Assembly: GCF_001941425.1 (NCBI RefSeq)
Contig: NZ_CP009244.1
Coordinates: 2,726,186 to 2,790,185 of the forward strand
Direction of reading: 5' to 3'
DNA from: Corynebacterium ammoniagenes DSM 20306
Lineage (GTDB): Bacteria > Actinomycetota > Actinomycetes > Mycobacteriales > Mycobacteriaceae
DNA length: 64,000 nt
A program made the translations under genes and the position numbers. Position 1 is the first letter of the stretch; the number at the start of each line of letters is the position of its first letter. Shown one piece after another: positions 26,137 through 34,277 of this stretch. The notes beneath the pieces were generated by a model. That model was not told the origin of the DNA. It did not search any database and worked only from the letters and a program-made list of their open reading frames with translations.

Positions 26137-27375
26137 ATGACTGAATCATCCCGGGAAACTTTGCTTCCTGCCTACTTCGGAGAATTTGGCGGACAATTCG
26201 TTCCTGAATCCCTCATTCCTGCGCTCGACCAACTGGAGCAGGCCTTTGTGGACGCTATGGACGATGAGTCCTTCCAGAAGGAACTAGCGGATCTACTTCG
26301 CGATTACTTGGGGCGTCCGACCCCCATCACCGAGGTGCACAAGCTCGGTGGCAAGGCGCGTATTTTTCTCAAGCGCGAGGACTTAGTCCACGGTGGCGCG
26401 CACAAGACGAACCAGGTTTTAGGCCAGGCACTGCTGGCCAAGCGCATGGGTAAAACCCGAATCATCGCCGAAACTGGTGCTGGGCAACACGGGACCGCCA
26501 CCGCATTAGCGTGCGCGCTCCTCGATCTCGAGTGCGTGGTCTACATGGGCGCCAAAGACGTCGCCCGCCAGCAGCCCAATGTCTTCCGCATGGAATTGAT
26601 GGGAGCCAAGGTTATCCCAGTCGATACCGGCTCTGGAACGCTGAAAGACGCCGTCAATGAAGCTCTGCGCGACTGGACCGCAACCTTCCATGAGTCGCAC
26701 TACCTCTTAGGCACTGCGGCAGGCCCACACCCATTCCCCACGATCGTGCGCGAATTCCACCGCGTCATCTCCACCGAGGCCAAAGCTCAAATGCTTGAGC
26801 GCATCGGCGGTCTGCCCGAACTAGTAGTTGCTTGCGTGGGCGGCGGCTCCAATGCCATCGGCATGTTCGCAGACTTTATTGACGAAGAAAATGTCGAACT
26901 CGTCGGCGCAGAGCCCGCCGGCGCAGGGTTAGATTCTGGCAAGCATGGCGCCACCATCAATAACGGCACCGTCGGCATCTTGCACGGTGCGCGCAGCTTC
27001 CTGATGCGCAATAGCGACGGTCAGGTGGAGGAGTCCTACTCCATCTCTGCCGGCTTGGACTATCCCGGCGTCGGCCCACAGCACGCACACCTGCACGCCA
27101 CTGGGCGCGCAAAGTACGTTGGAATTACGGACGCGGAAGCTCTCGAAGCGTTCCAGCTCCTGTCGCAACAAGAAGGCATCATTCCCGCGCTTGAGTCTTC
27201 GCACGCGCTGGCTTATGCGCTCAAGCGCAAAGACGAAGACATCAACATCCTGGTGTCACTGTCCGGCCGCGGCGATAAGGATATCGACCACGTACGACAG
27301 ACTTTGGAAGAGAACCCCGAATTGGTGCTCAACAAAGATATCCTCCAGGACACCGCTGACAAGGAGAAGAATTAA
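26137..27375 (+). CDS. trpB: Tryptophan synthase beta subunit
   Basis: A 412-residue PLP enzyme that condenses indole and serine. [13 protein letters not shown] opens the protein, HGGAHKTNQ holds the PLP lysine near residue 88, [10 protein letters not shown] and [10 protein letters not shown] follow, and [12 protein letters not shown] and SGRGDKD are near the end. Start at 26137 (AAGGAC upstream) leaves 13 bases after trpCF; the frame is also open to a TTG at 26095 inside trpCF. Confidence 0.96.
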   Translation: MTESSRETLLPAYFGEFGGQFVPESLIPALDQLEQAFVDAMDDESFQKELADLLRDYLGRPTPITEVHKLGGKARIFLKREDLVHGGAHKTNQVLGQALLAKRMGKTRIIAETGAGQHGTATALACALLDLECVVYMGAKDVARQQPNVFRMELMGAKVIPVDTGSGTLKDAVNEALRDWTATFHESHYLLGTAAGPHPFPTIVREFHRVISTEAKAQMLERIGGLPELVVACVGGGSNAIGMFADFIDEENVELVGAEPAGAGLDSGKHGATINNGTVGILHGARSFLMRNSDGQVEESYSISAGLDYPGVGPQHAHLHATGRAKYVGITDAEALEAFQLLSQQEGIIPALESSHALAYALKRKDEDINILVSLSGRGDKDIDHVRQTLEENPELVLNKDILQDTADKEKN

Positions 27376-27377
27376 TC

Positions 27378-28241
27378 ATGTCTGCTACCCGTGATGGCGT
27401 CGCTCGTTTTGAACAGCTCTTCTCCCAACTGAAGGAGAAGAATGAAGGTGCCTTCGTACCCTTCATCATGCTCAATGACCCGACCCCAGATGCCAGTTTG
27501 GAAATCATCCGCACCGTGGTCAACGCCGGCGCCGATGCACTTGAGCTTGGCGTGCCCTTCTCCGATCCGGTTGCCGATGGCCCCACCATTCAAGGCTCAC
27601 ACCTTCGCGCCCTAGATGGCGGCGCGACTGTCGATGGTGCACTCAACCTCGTTCGCCAAATCCGCGAGGAATTCCCCGATACACCTTTGGGCATGCTCAT
27701 TTATGGCAACGTGCCCTTTACCCGCGGGCTGGACACATTCTACGAAGAGTTCGGTGCCGCCGGCGCCGATGCCATCTTGCTTCCCGATGTCCCCGTACGT
27801 GAGGGCGCTCCGTTCGCTGCGGCAGCAGAGAAAGCCGGTGTAGCACCTGTCTTCATCGCGCCCGCACGAGCCACGGAACGCACCCTAGAAGGCGTTGCGA
27901 AGTATTCCAAGGGATATATCTATGCCGTCTCGCGCGATGGCGTCACAGGCACTGAGGTGGAATCTGACACCCTGGGCCTCGATGAGGTAGTAGCGAATAT
28001 CCACCGCTACAACGGCGCACCCGCACTTCTCGGCTTCGGCATTTCTACGCCCGAACACGTCGCCGATGCCGTCGCCGCCGGCGCAGCCGGCGCCATTACC
28101 GGTTCGGCCATTACCAAGATTGTTGACCGCTACGTTTCACGTGAAACGGAAGATTCTCCTGGAGCCATCACCGATCTCGACGCACTGAAGCAGGAGATTA
28201 CCGACTATGTCTCCCAGATGAAGGCTGCTACCAAGAAGTAG
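27378..28241 (+). CDS. trpA: Tryptophan synthase alpha subunit
   Basis: A 287-residue TIM-barrel enzyme that releases indole from indole-3-glycerol phosphate and channels it to TrpB. Catalytic regions are LELGVPFSDPVADGPTIQ (about residue 54) with the conserved aspartate, LLPDVPVREGAPF, FIAPARATERTLE and YAVSRDGVTG; GFGISTPEHV holds the phosphate site. Two bases separate it from trpB. A parS core lies near the 3' end. The operon ends at the terminator just downstream. Confidence 0.96.
   Translation: MSATRDGVARFEQLFSQLKEKNEGAFVPFIMLNDPTPDASLEIIRTVVNAGADALELGVPFSDPVADGPTIQGSHLRALDGGATVDGALNLVRQIREEFPDTPLGMLIYGNVPFTRGLDTFYEEFGAAGADAILLPDVPVREGAPFAAAAEKAGVAPVFIAPARATERTLEGVAKYSKGYIYAVSRDGVTGTEVESDTLGLDEVVANIHRYNGAPALLGFGISTPEHVADAVAAGAAGAITGSAITKIVDRYVSRETEDSPGAITDLDALKQEITDYVSQMKAATKK
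28133..28148. other. parS site 4
   Basis: CGTTTCACGTGAAACG, a perfect 16-bp palindrome with the complete parS core, inside trpA. Confidence 0.85.
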
Positions 28242-28274
28242 TGGCGTGCGTCGCTACTTGATATAGCGCACGAA

Positions 28275-28325
28275 AAAGCCTGGTTCCCACACCGCAATGG
28301 CGGGGAACCAGGCTTTATTCTTTTT
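28275..28325. terminator. Bidirectional terminator between trpA and the symporter gene
   Basis: AAAGCCTGGTTCCC (28275-28288) pairs with GGGAACCAGGCTTT (28303-28316). T-rich tracts follow on both strands, fitting its place between convergent genes. Confidence 0.9.
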
Positions 28326-28355
28326 AACTCAGAGCTGACTTCTGCGAACTACAGA

Positions 28356-29687
28356 CTAATTCGCTTCGTGCTTTCCAGCGCTAGGAGAGTGACTAGCGGA
28401 AGAGGATCCTGCAGAAGCCGAGTCAGCTTCATCGTTATCAGTATCGACAGCTTCAATGAACTCCGCCTCGTAGCCCTCATCGCCCAAGAAGTTGTCTGGG
28501 TCATCAGGGTCGACGATCTTGTTCTTGGCAAAGCGGTCAACAATCATCGCGATAGCACCGTCGCCAGTTACATTCGCTGCGGTACCGAAGGAGTCGACTG
28601 CGATATAAGCGGCGATCATCAGCGCAATCATAGACTCATCAAAGCCCATCATGCTCTGCATCAGACCAACGGCGACCATGACTGCACCGCCAGGAACGCC
28701 TGGGGCGGCAATCATCATGACACCCAGCAAGAGAATAAATCCTGCGGCAGTAGCGACGCCGATGTTGAGGTCAGCCAAGTAGACCACGGCAAAGCCGTAC
28801 AAGGTCAACTTGATCATCGAACCGGACAGGTGAATGGTCGCGCACAAAGGAATGACAAAACCGGCAATGGGCTTCGAGATTCCATTGTTTAATGCTGCAC
28901 GGTGAGTAACCGGAATGGTTGCTGCCGAAGAAGAGGTACCTAGCGCGGTGAAGTATGCAGGAAGCATCGTGCGGATCGCTTTAAAGGGATTTCGCTCGGC
29001 GATGGCACCAGCCACCAAGTACTGCAGCACCAAGTAGGCAATGGTCATCACCACGGACAGGATCAACACCTTGGCAAAGGCGGAGAGAACGTCCAGGAGG
29101 TTGCCGTTCATACCCAGGCCGAGAAACATGCCGAAGATATAGATAGGCAGCAAAGGGATGACAAATCCCCAAATAACCTTGATGACGATAGCTTCCAACT
29201 CACGGGAAGCGTTATAAAGCGTATCTGCCTTGACCGCTGTCATGGCCACGCCGACACAAAATGCCAGCAGCAAAGCAGTCATGACCTCAAAAGGAGCGGG
29301 CATTTCGACCTCGAAATAAGGAGTCAGCGCACCTTCATCGACGTCAGACACGTCCAATCCTAATGATTGGCCGCCCAGGAGAACTGGGTAGAGCAACTTC
29401 GCGGTGATGTAGGCGATAACACCAGCAATAATGGTGGAACCATAGGCAATGGCAGCGGTATATCCCAACCACTTACCAGCACCTTTTCCAAGGCCAGCAA
29501 TCGCTGGGGTAATGAGCGCAAAAATCAGGACCGGAATGAAAAAGTTCAGGAAGTTACTGAACAGACCATTAAATGTCGCGAAAATGCGCCCAAGCCATTC
29601 CGGGGCAAAAAGGCTCACAATGATGCCAAGAACGATCGCTATGACGATCTTGAACAACAGTGAGTCCGTCACTTTTGACTTAGACAT
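28356..29687 (-). CDS. Dicarboxylate/amino acid:cation symporter (DAACS family)
   Basis: A 443-residue membrane protein of the GltP/SstT type. It carries the serine-rich re-entrant loop ALGTSSSAATIPVT (about residue 255), FVIPLCATIHLSGSMIKLT, and GVPGGAVMVAVGLM, with eight predicted helices and two hairpin loops. The family imports glutamate, aspartate, serine or C4-dicarboxylates with Na+ or H+. The C-terminal ~50 residues are Asp/Glu/Ser-rich and cytosolic. I use the ATG at 29687; the frame stays open to 29780 without support. The substrate is not decided by context, although tryptophan synthesis upstream consumes serine. Confidence 0.88.
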   Translation of the reverse strand: MSKSKVTDSLLFKIVIAIVLGIIVSLFAPEWLGRIFATFNGLFSNFLNFFIPVLIFALITPAIAGLGKGAGKWLGYTAAIAYGSTIIAGVIAYITAKLLYPVLLGGQSLGLDVSDVDEGALTPYFEVEMPAPFEVMTALLLAFCVGVAMTAVKADTLYNASRELEAIVIKVIWGFVIPLLPIYIFGMFLGLGMNGNLLDVLSAFAKVLILSVVMTIAYLVLQYLVAGAIAERNPFKAIRTMLPAYFTALGTSSSAATIPVTHRAALNNGISKPIAGFVIPLCATIHLSGSMIKLTLYGFAVVYLADLNIGVATAAGFILLLGVMMIAAPGVPGGAVMVAVGLMQSMMGFDESMIALMIAAYIAVDSFGTAANVTGDGAIAMIVDRFAKNKIVDPDDPDNFLGDEGYEAEFIEAVDTDNDEADSASAGSSSASHSPSAGKHEAN

Positions 29688-29861
29688 TGGTTTCAATTCT
29701 ATGAACGAGCTGCGGCGAGGGTCTACCCACTCACAACTATCGACAAGGGCTCGCCACCGACAGATTGGATTACCTGTCAAGCGACACGGAACTTACTTTA
29801 GCCCACAGTCAAGGATTTCTAATAGTCGCTGTTTGGTCATTTTGCTGCAAGGGGGATTAGA

Positions 29862-30341
29862 ATGACCAGCATGGTCGCTGTTGGTTTGATCCTATTGGTT
29901 TTCGCCTTGTATTGGCTAATTTTCGGTGCTTTAGCTACCGCTCGTCGCCTTCCAGGAAATAAGTATTTTGGTCTGCGTATCCCAGATGTACGCAAGTCGA
30001 AAGAAGCCTGGGATGGCTCGCACGTCGTGGCCGGCCCAGTATGGATCCTCGCTGGCGTATCTTTCCTCTTTGGCGCACTCGTTGCCTTCCGCGCTTCGGG
30101 TTGGATGTGGCTGATCCCCGTCGCCACCGTTCTCATCGCAATTGTTGCAATCTCGGTCGGTTCCAACTTGGGCGCGCGGGCAGCCCACCTGTACACGCTT
30201 AAAGATCAAGAGGAGAACGGCGGCTGCAGCTCCGAAGGTGGCTGCAGCTGTGGCTCCGGCGGATGCGGTTCTTCTGCAGAAGCTCCACAAGTTGATATGG
30301 ACGCACTCCGCAACGCAGTCAAAAATGTCGAAGGTGCCTAA
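29862..30341 (+). CDS. SdpI-family membrane protein with Cys/Gly-rich tail
   Basis: A 159-residue protein. Three helices surround the SdpI-family motif RRLPGNKYFGLRIPDVRKSKEAWDGSH, seen in immunity protein SdpI and many uncharacterised relatives. After the last helix a cytoplasmic tail contains six cysteines in a Gly/Ser setting (ENGGCSSEGGCSCGSGGCGSS), then an acidic helix. Such a tail could bind a metal, but that is conjecture. GGGGGA precedes the ATG. Function unknown. Confidence 0.8.
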   Translation: MTSMVAVGLILLVFALYWLIFGALATARRLPGNKYFGLRIPDVRKSKEAWDGSHVVAGPVWILAGVSFLFGALVAFRASGWMWLIPVATVLIAIVAISVGSNLGARAAHLYTLKDQEENGGCSSEGGCSCGSGGCGSSAEAPQVDMDALRNAVKNVEGA

Positions 30342-30366
30342 TACGCCTCAACACTTTCGAAGGATT

Positions 30367-30394
30367 ATCCCGGTACTTTGTATCGGGATTTTTT
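30367..30394 (+). terminator. Intrinsic terminator after the SdpI-like gene
   Basis: ATCCCG and CGGGAT frame a short loop and are followed by five T residues. Confidence 0.75.
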
Positions 30395-30476
30395 GATCCC
30401 GATCTCAGAATCACAACACTTCGCGCACACCGTAATGACTAGGCACAAATACAATCAGCAATCGCTAGTGACACAG

Positions 30477-30492
30477 ATAACAATAGTGTTAT
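30477..30492. promoter_or_regulatory. Palindrome ATAACA-N4-TGTTAT upstream of adhA
   Basis: A perfect 6-4-6 inverted repeat about 95 bases before the adhA start. It is a candidate operator; I cannot name the regulator. Confidence 0.4.
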
Positions 30493-30584
30493 AGTTGGCG
30501 CAATACCTCGACAGCCGGGGTATCAAATTCGCAACAACCACAACTTCACCAAGAAGACACCTAAAGTCAGATAGGAGTGGCTCG

Positions 30585-31622
30585 ATGTCTGCCGCTGAAT
30601 CCCAAACTTTTAATGCTGCTGTTGTAGAAAAATTTGGCCAGGAAGTCACCGTCAAAGAGATTGACCTTCCACAACCTGGCCCCAATCAAGCACTGGTTAA
30701 AGTGCTTACCTCTGGAATTTGCCATACGGATCTCCACGCGCTTGAGGGCGACTGGCCGGTAAAACCTGCACCACCGTTTGTACCTGGACATGAAGGTGTC
30801 GGGGAAGTAGTGGAACTTGGCCCTGGGGAGCATGACGTCAAGGTTGGAGACATCGTCGGCAACGCTTGGTTATGGTCCGCTTGTGGCACTTGTGAATTCT
30901 GCATCACAGGTCGAGAGACCCATTGTCCCGATGCCGAATATGGAGGCTATACCCAGAACGGCTCCTTTGGCGAGTACATGCTGGTCGACACGCGCTATGC
31001 TGCCCGCATCCCGGAGGGAGTGGACTACCTAGAAGCAGCTCCCATCCTATGCGCTGGGGTGACCGTCTATAAAGCCCTCAAGCAGTCCGAGGCACGCCCA
31101 GGTCAATTTATGGTCATTTCCGGGATCGGCGGCTTGGGGCATATTGCTGTGCAATACGCCGTAGCGATGGGTCTACGTGTTATCGCAGTAGATATTGCAA
31201 CCGAAAAGCTAGACCTAGCATCTAGACTCGGCGCTGAATATACCGTCAACGCAGGCGACGAAGACCCTGGCTCAGCTGTTCAAAAATACACCGAGGGCGG
31301 ATCCCATGGCGTATTGGTTACAGCAGTCCACGAAGCAGCATTTGGGCAAGCTCTGGACATGGCACGCAGCGGCGGCACAATCGTCTTCAACGGACTGCCA
31401 CCTGGAGAATTTCCTGCATCTGTATTCGACATCGTGTTCCGAGGATTAACTATCCGCGGATCTCTGGTAGGCACTCGACAAGATATGACGGAGGCGTTGG
31501 ACTTCTTTGCTCGCGGTTTAATCAAACCTACCGTTACTGAATGCTCACTTGATGATGTCAACGATGTCTTTGAGCGAATGCGTAACGGCCAGATCGACGG
31601 TCGGGTGGCGATCCGGTACTAA
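30585..31622 (+). CDS. adhA: Zinc-dependent alcohol dehydrogenase
   Basis: A 345-residue medium-chain dehydrogenase that interconverts alcohols and aldehydes with NAD(H). Catalytic zinc ligands are in GICHTDLHALEGDWP (about 44) and GHEGVGEV (about 68); the structural zinc site is ACGTCEFCITGRETHC (about 100-114); the nucleotide fold is GIGGLGHIAVQ (about 180). Length and sequence fit C. glutamicum AdhA, used in ethanol metabolism. It could also reduce aldehydes made by the keto-acid decarboxylase encoded at 13.9-15.6 kb, which is inference. Start at 30585 is fixed by AGGAGTGG; the frame is open further upstream. Confidence 0.92.
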   Translation: MSAAESQTFNAAVVEKFGQEVTVKEIDLPQPGPNQALVKVLTSGICHTDLHALEGDWPVKPAPPFVPGHEGVGEVVELGPGEHDVKVGDIVGNAWLWSACGTCEFCITGRETHCPDAEYGGYTQNGSFGEYMLVDTRYAARIPEGVDYLEAAPILCAGVTVYKALKQSEARPGQFMVISGIGGLGHIAVQYAVAMGLRVIAVDIATEKLDLASRLGAEYTVNAGDEDPGSAVQKYTEGGSHGVLVTAVHEAAFGQALDMARSGGTIVFNGLPPGEFPASVFDIVFRGLTIRGSLVGTRQDMTEALDFFARGLIKPTVTECSLDDVNDVFERMRNGQIDGRVAIRY

Positions 31623-31658
31623 CGCCGACTGACAGCCGTCCCAATATTGGGATCAAAG

Positions 31659-31696
31659 AATGCCACGCTGCGTACACCAAGTACGGGCGTGGCATT
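31659..31696. terminator. Hairpin after adhA, probable terminator
   Basis: AATGCCACG and CGTGGCATT form the outer stem, with an inner GTAC/GTAC repeat. The T-run is weak on the plus strand. Confidence 0.6.
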
Positions 31697-31795
31697 TCAC
31701 TGTCATATGAGCGCACCGAAATCCGCAACCGGTAGACTTTCACAACAGGAAAAATTGGTTTTCGCGCGAACGGGGCCGAGGACCTAACCCGCTAG

Positions 31796-31818
31796 AATAG
31801 CGTCACTGTGACGTTATT
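31796..31818. promoter_or_regulatory. 23-bp palindrome, candidate operator
   Basis: AATAGCGTCAC-T-GTGACGTTATT pairs at all but one position. No gene starts within 150 bases, apart from the mini-ORF at 31984. Confidence 0.4.
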
Positions 31819-31983
31819 AAGTACAGACTACCCACCGAGTTTCAATGCGAGATAATTTAGCTATTTCAAAACGTTAACTATAGATCTTAGCCATGATTGA
31901 ATAACTCATATTACGACTAAAATGCCCGCGATAGGGGAGAATGTGCGAATTCGTTGGAGATTCGATCTTAGGAGAATGCTTTA

Positions 31984-32052
31984 ATGGGATTACTCAACCA
32001 TTGCTGCGTTCTATACTCGCACCTGCCCAAGGTGAAGATGTCCTATTCTTAA
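31984..32052 (+). CDS. Possible 22-residue leader-type peptide with Cys-Cys
   Basis: ATG at 31984, with AGGAG ten bases upstream, opens a short frame that reads MGLLNHCCVLYSH... and stops at 32050-32052. Short peptides with clustered cysteines act in cysteine-responsive attenuation upstream of sulfur genes in some actinobacteria. No sulfur gene follows here; the next gene is a lipoprotein about 270 bases on. Chance occurrence is quite possible. Confidence 0.25.
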   Translation: MGLLNHCCVLYSHLPKVKMSYS

Positions 32053-32325
32053 GAACATCTATAGACCATCCAGGTAGACGATGAATAGAAATTCTCTGCG
32101 GAAACCACCCCACGTGCGACGGCGCTCTCGACGGGCGCTGGCTTACTAAGTTGTTATTTTACACGAGAAGACTGTAACAACAACAGCCCCAACCTCCACA
32201 GCTTAGAGCAGCGGGGATGGTGGGCAAAAGAGTTAACTGCGTAACAACATAAAGGTTTCTGCCAATCTCCTGCCCAAGTGTCCATTAAGGAAGATATCTA
32301 CCGGTGAGTAAGGAAGGATGGAGAC

Positions 32326-32922
32326 ATGAATAAGTCCGTAGCTATTACCGCACTCGCCGTTTCCGCCCTTGCGTTAGCTTCCTGTTCTACGGAAGCGTCT
32401 AATGACGACAGCACGGACAATGGCGCCATGACCCAGACCGCCACGCAGGAGTCTCCGGAAACCACGGAGGAGACCTCAGAGGAAACTTCTGAGACCACCA
32501 GCGCCGAAGAATCCAGCTCTGAAACAACCACCACTGCCGCATCGAGCTCCGTCCGATTCGATGAAGCCGCTCTCAAGAGTGAACTCGAGGGGATGGGGTA
32601 TCAGTGCGATGACGATGATGACTGCACCAAGACCGAAGGCGCCATCATCTACGACGTCGATATCGATGATGATTCCGTAGACGCTGAAGTCCAGGGCAAT
32701 AACGATCTTGATCAGCACTTTGAAACCATCCTGACCGATGTTGGAACTGCATTCGGAGAGTATGACTTCGGTGGTGCTTCTTGGGATGAGATTCAGACGT
32801 GGTCGCTGGAGGCCGGTGAAGATGAGGAAACCGTCCTCGGAAACGTTGAGCTAGAGCATGACCGCGGTGAAGACGATGGAATCCCCACCCGCGATCTCAG
32901 CGTAGAGCTCATCGAAAGCTAA
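32326..32922 (+). CDS. Small acidic lipoprotein of unknown function
   Basis: A 198-residue lipoprotein. The signal peptide ends in the lipobox LALASC, giving a lipid anchor at about Cys20. A ~50-residue Thr/Ser/Glu-rich linker follows, then an acidic domain of ~120 residues with the cysteine pair in YQCDDDDDCTK, probably a disulfide. I do not recognise the domain. The ATG is preceded by GGAAGGATGGAG. It ends 57 bases before the FNR-like regulator gene but probably belongs to a separate unit, since that gene has its own -10 element. Confidence 0.75.
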   Translation: MNKSVAITALAVSALALASCSTEASNDDSTDNGAMTQTATQESPETTEETSEETSETTSAEESSSETTTTAASSSVRFDEAALKSELEGMGYQCDDDDDCTKTEGAIIYDVDIDDDSVDAEVQGNNDLDQHFETILTDVGTAFGEYDFGGASWDEIQTWSLEAGEDEETVLGNVELEHDRGEDDGIPTRDLSVELIES

Positions 32923-32967
32923 ACCGCGTCGACTAGCCTACAGCGGAAAATACTCCTGGTGACCAGG

Positions 32968-32973
32968 TAAAAT
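32968..32973 (+). promoter_or_regulatory. -10 element of a probable leaderless promoter for the FNR-like gene
   Basis: TAAAAT ends six bases before the ATG at 32980, so transcription would begin at or near the start codon. CCTGGTGACCAGG, a perfect palindrome around one base, lies directly upstream (32955-32967) and could be an operator. Confidence 0.5.
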
Positions 32974-32979
32974 GAAATC

Positions 32980-33720
32980 ATGTCCGCTAACCCTGTTCGT
33001 CCCAATTGTGCGCGTCCGCATTCTTGTTCTTTAGACGTCCGTCTGGATGCCATGGCGCGTTCACCGCTTACACGTGAACTCAAGCCCGAAGAACATCTAG
33101 ATCTGGATTCCTTCGTCACGTCGTGGGCGTGGTCGGAGGGTGATCCACTCATGACGGCGGGGCAGAAGGTATCGGGTTCCTATCTCATTGTGGCAGGTCG
33201 GGTACGGGTCGTGCGCGATACCATCGATGGCCGTGAGATCACCGTCGACATTGCCTCGCCAGGAGATATCATTGGACCGCTAGAGACAAATCCTTCGTAT
33301 GCGGTGGATTCAGCCTGGGCAATGGAAACCACCTGTGCGTTGTACCTACCAGCGGACCGTCTCGCAGAAGTCATCGCTAGGCACCCGGCTTTGGCAGTAG
33401 CAATTGTGCAGATGCAACACACGCGATTGGCTCAAGCACGAGATAGAGATGTCAATCAAAGCGCCAAGACCGTTGTGCAGCGCGTAGCCACAGTACTGCT
33501 TCGGCTCGATGCCAAATTGGGGGACCTGCGCCCAGACGGCAGCAGTTTGCTGCAAGTACGCCTTCGACGCGACGATATCGCGGGGATGGCTGGAACAACG
33601 CTCGAGTCCACCTCACGCGCCATGTCCCAAATGAAAAAGGATGGCCTCATCGACTCCGGGCGGGAGTGGGTGTCCATCATCGATACCCAGGCATTAGAGC
33701 GCATTGTCGATGGTGAATAA
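32980..33720 (+). CDS. Crp/Fnr-family regulator with FNR-type recognition helix and N-terminal cysteines
   Basis: A 246-residue regulator. The cyclic-nucleotide-binding-like domain spans about 50-150; the winged helix-turn-helix spans about 190-225. The recognition helix TTLESTSRAMSQM keeps the E-x-x-S-R arrangement that E. coli FNR (ETISR) uses to read TTGAT half-sites. The N terminus holds Cys10 and Cys16 and a third cysteine lies near residue 118 (ETTCALYL), so a redox-sensing role is plausible. This is not the exact four-cysteine pattern of E. coli FNR; a disulfide switch or an altered Fe-S site is possible. Two perfect FNR boxes lie downstream, before the HMA protein and ATPase genes, the probable targets. 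Confidence 0.82.
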   Translation: MSANPVRPNCARPHSCSLDVRLDAMARSPLTRELKPEEHLDLDSFVTSWAWSEGDPLMTAGQKVSGSYLIVAGRVRVVRDTIDGREITVDIASPGDIIGPLETNPSYAVDSAWAMETTCALYLPADRLAEVIARHPALAVAIVQMQHTRLAQARDRDVNQSAKTVVQRVATVLLRLDAKLGDLRPDGSSLLQVRLRRDDIAGMAGTTLESTSRAMSQMKKDGLIDSGREWVSIIDTQALERIVDGE

Positions 33721-33735
33721 GAAGGTCTACGCTCT

Positions 33736-33749
33736 TTGATCTACATCAA
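33736..33749 (+). promoter_or_regulatory. FNR box upstream of the HMA protein gene
   Basis: TTGAT-CTAC-ATCAA, a perfect match to the FNR consensus. Its centre (33742.5) is 32 bp from the centre of TAACGT (33772-33777), which puts the box at about -41.5 of the predicted start site, the class II activator position. Confidence 0.8.
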
Positions 33750-33821
33750 AGAACCTTTCCCTACTTCGGCTTAACGTAGTAATTGCAAGCACGAAGAAAA
33801 GTGAAAGGAAGCTGAGAAGCC

Positions 33822-34058
33822 ATGACCACCCCAACCGCATTGAAGAAGACAACCCTGCGCTCTGATGAGTTCACCTGCCCAAGCTGTATCGCGAAAATCG
33901 AGAATAAGCTACGCAGCCTCGATGGTGTCGAGTCTGCAGAGGTGAAGTTCTCTTCCGGCCGCGTCCTGGTAGAACACGACCCCGCAAAGGCGAGTATCCG
34001 CAACCTCGTCGACGCCGTGGCGGAAGTCGGATACACGGTTAAGCCATCCGCTATCTAA
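33822..34058 (+). CDS. Heavy-metal-associated (CopZ-like) metal chaperone
   Basis: A 78-residue HMA-fold protein. The metal loop is FTCPSCIAKIENKL (CxxC), followed by the usual pattern LDGVESAEVKFSSGRVLVEHDP and the closing VAEVGYTVKP. Such proteins bind Cu+, Zn2+ or similar and deliver it to P1B ATPases. It lies between the FNR-like gene and a P1B-type ATPase that has no HMA domain of its own, so it may be that ATPase's detached N-terminal domain. Its promoter carries a perfect FNR box. Confidence 0.88.
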   Translation: MTTPTALKKTTLRSDEFTCPSCIAKIENKLRSLDGVESAEVKFSSGRVLVEHDPAKASIRNLVDAVAEVGYTVKPSAI

Positions 34059-34114
34059 GCAACCACCGGGCAGTAAGCGAGGAAACCGCACTTACTGCCC
34101 GCCAATTACACAGT

Positions 34115-34147
34115 CTGTTCCTGACTCTCCTCGGGAACAGCCTTTTT
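34115..34147 (+). terminator. Intrinsic terminator after the HMA gene
   Basis: CTGTTCC (34115-34121) pairs with GGAACAG (34134-34140) and is followed by CCTTTTTG. A second stem (CGGGCAGTAAG with CTTACTGCCCG) lies just upstream at about 34068-34102. Confidence 0.75.
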
Positions 34148-34190
34148 GTATTTGCGGTGCGCATACCAGCAAAAAGCGATATCGCAAACA

Positions 34191-34204
34191 TTGATCTGGA
34201 TCAA
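34191..34204 (+). promoter_or_regulatory. FNR box upstream of the P-type ATPase gene
   Basis: TTGAT-CTGG-ATCAA, a perfect FNR consensus. Its centre (34197.5) is again 32 bp from the centre of a TAACGT hexamer (34227-34232). The flanking GAACCT after the box is shared with the copy at 33736. Confidence 0.8.
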
Positions 34205-34277
34205 GGAACCTCAACTGCATCCCCCATAACGTTAAAGGTGACATCACAACACCAGTGAGGGAAGGAACTTAAGAACA

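Larger units (their letters stand above)
31697..32325. other. Long intergenic region with palindrome, mini-ORF and structured segment
   Basis: About 630 bases without a normal-sized gene. It has a near-perfect 23-bp palindrome at 31796-31818, a 22-codon frame at 31984-32052 with AGGAG upstream that contains two adjacent cysteine codons, and a C-rich then G-rich stretch (32186-32224) that may fold back on itself. The base composition is more A/T-rich than in the neighbouring genes between 31.8 and 32.1 kb. Confidence 0.5.
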
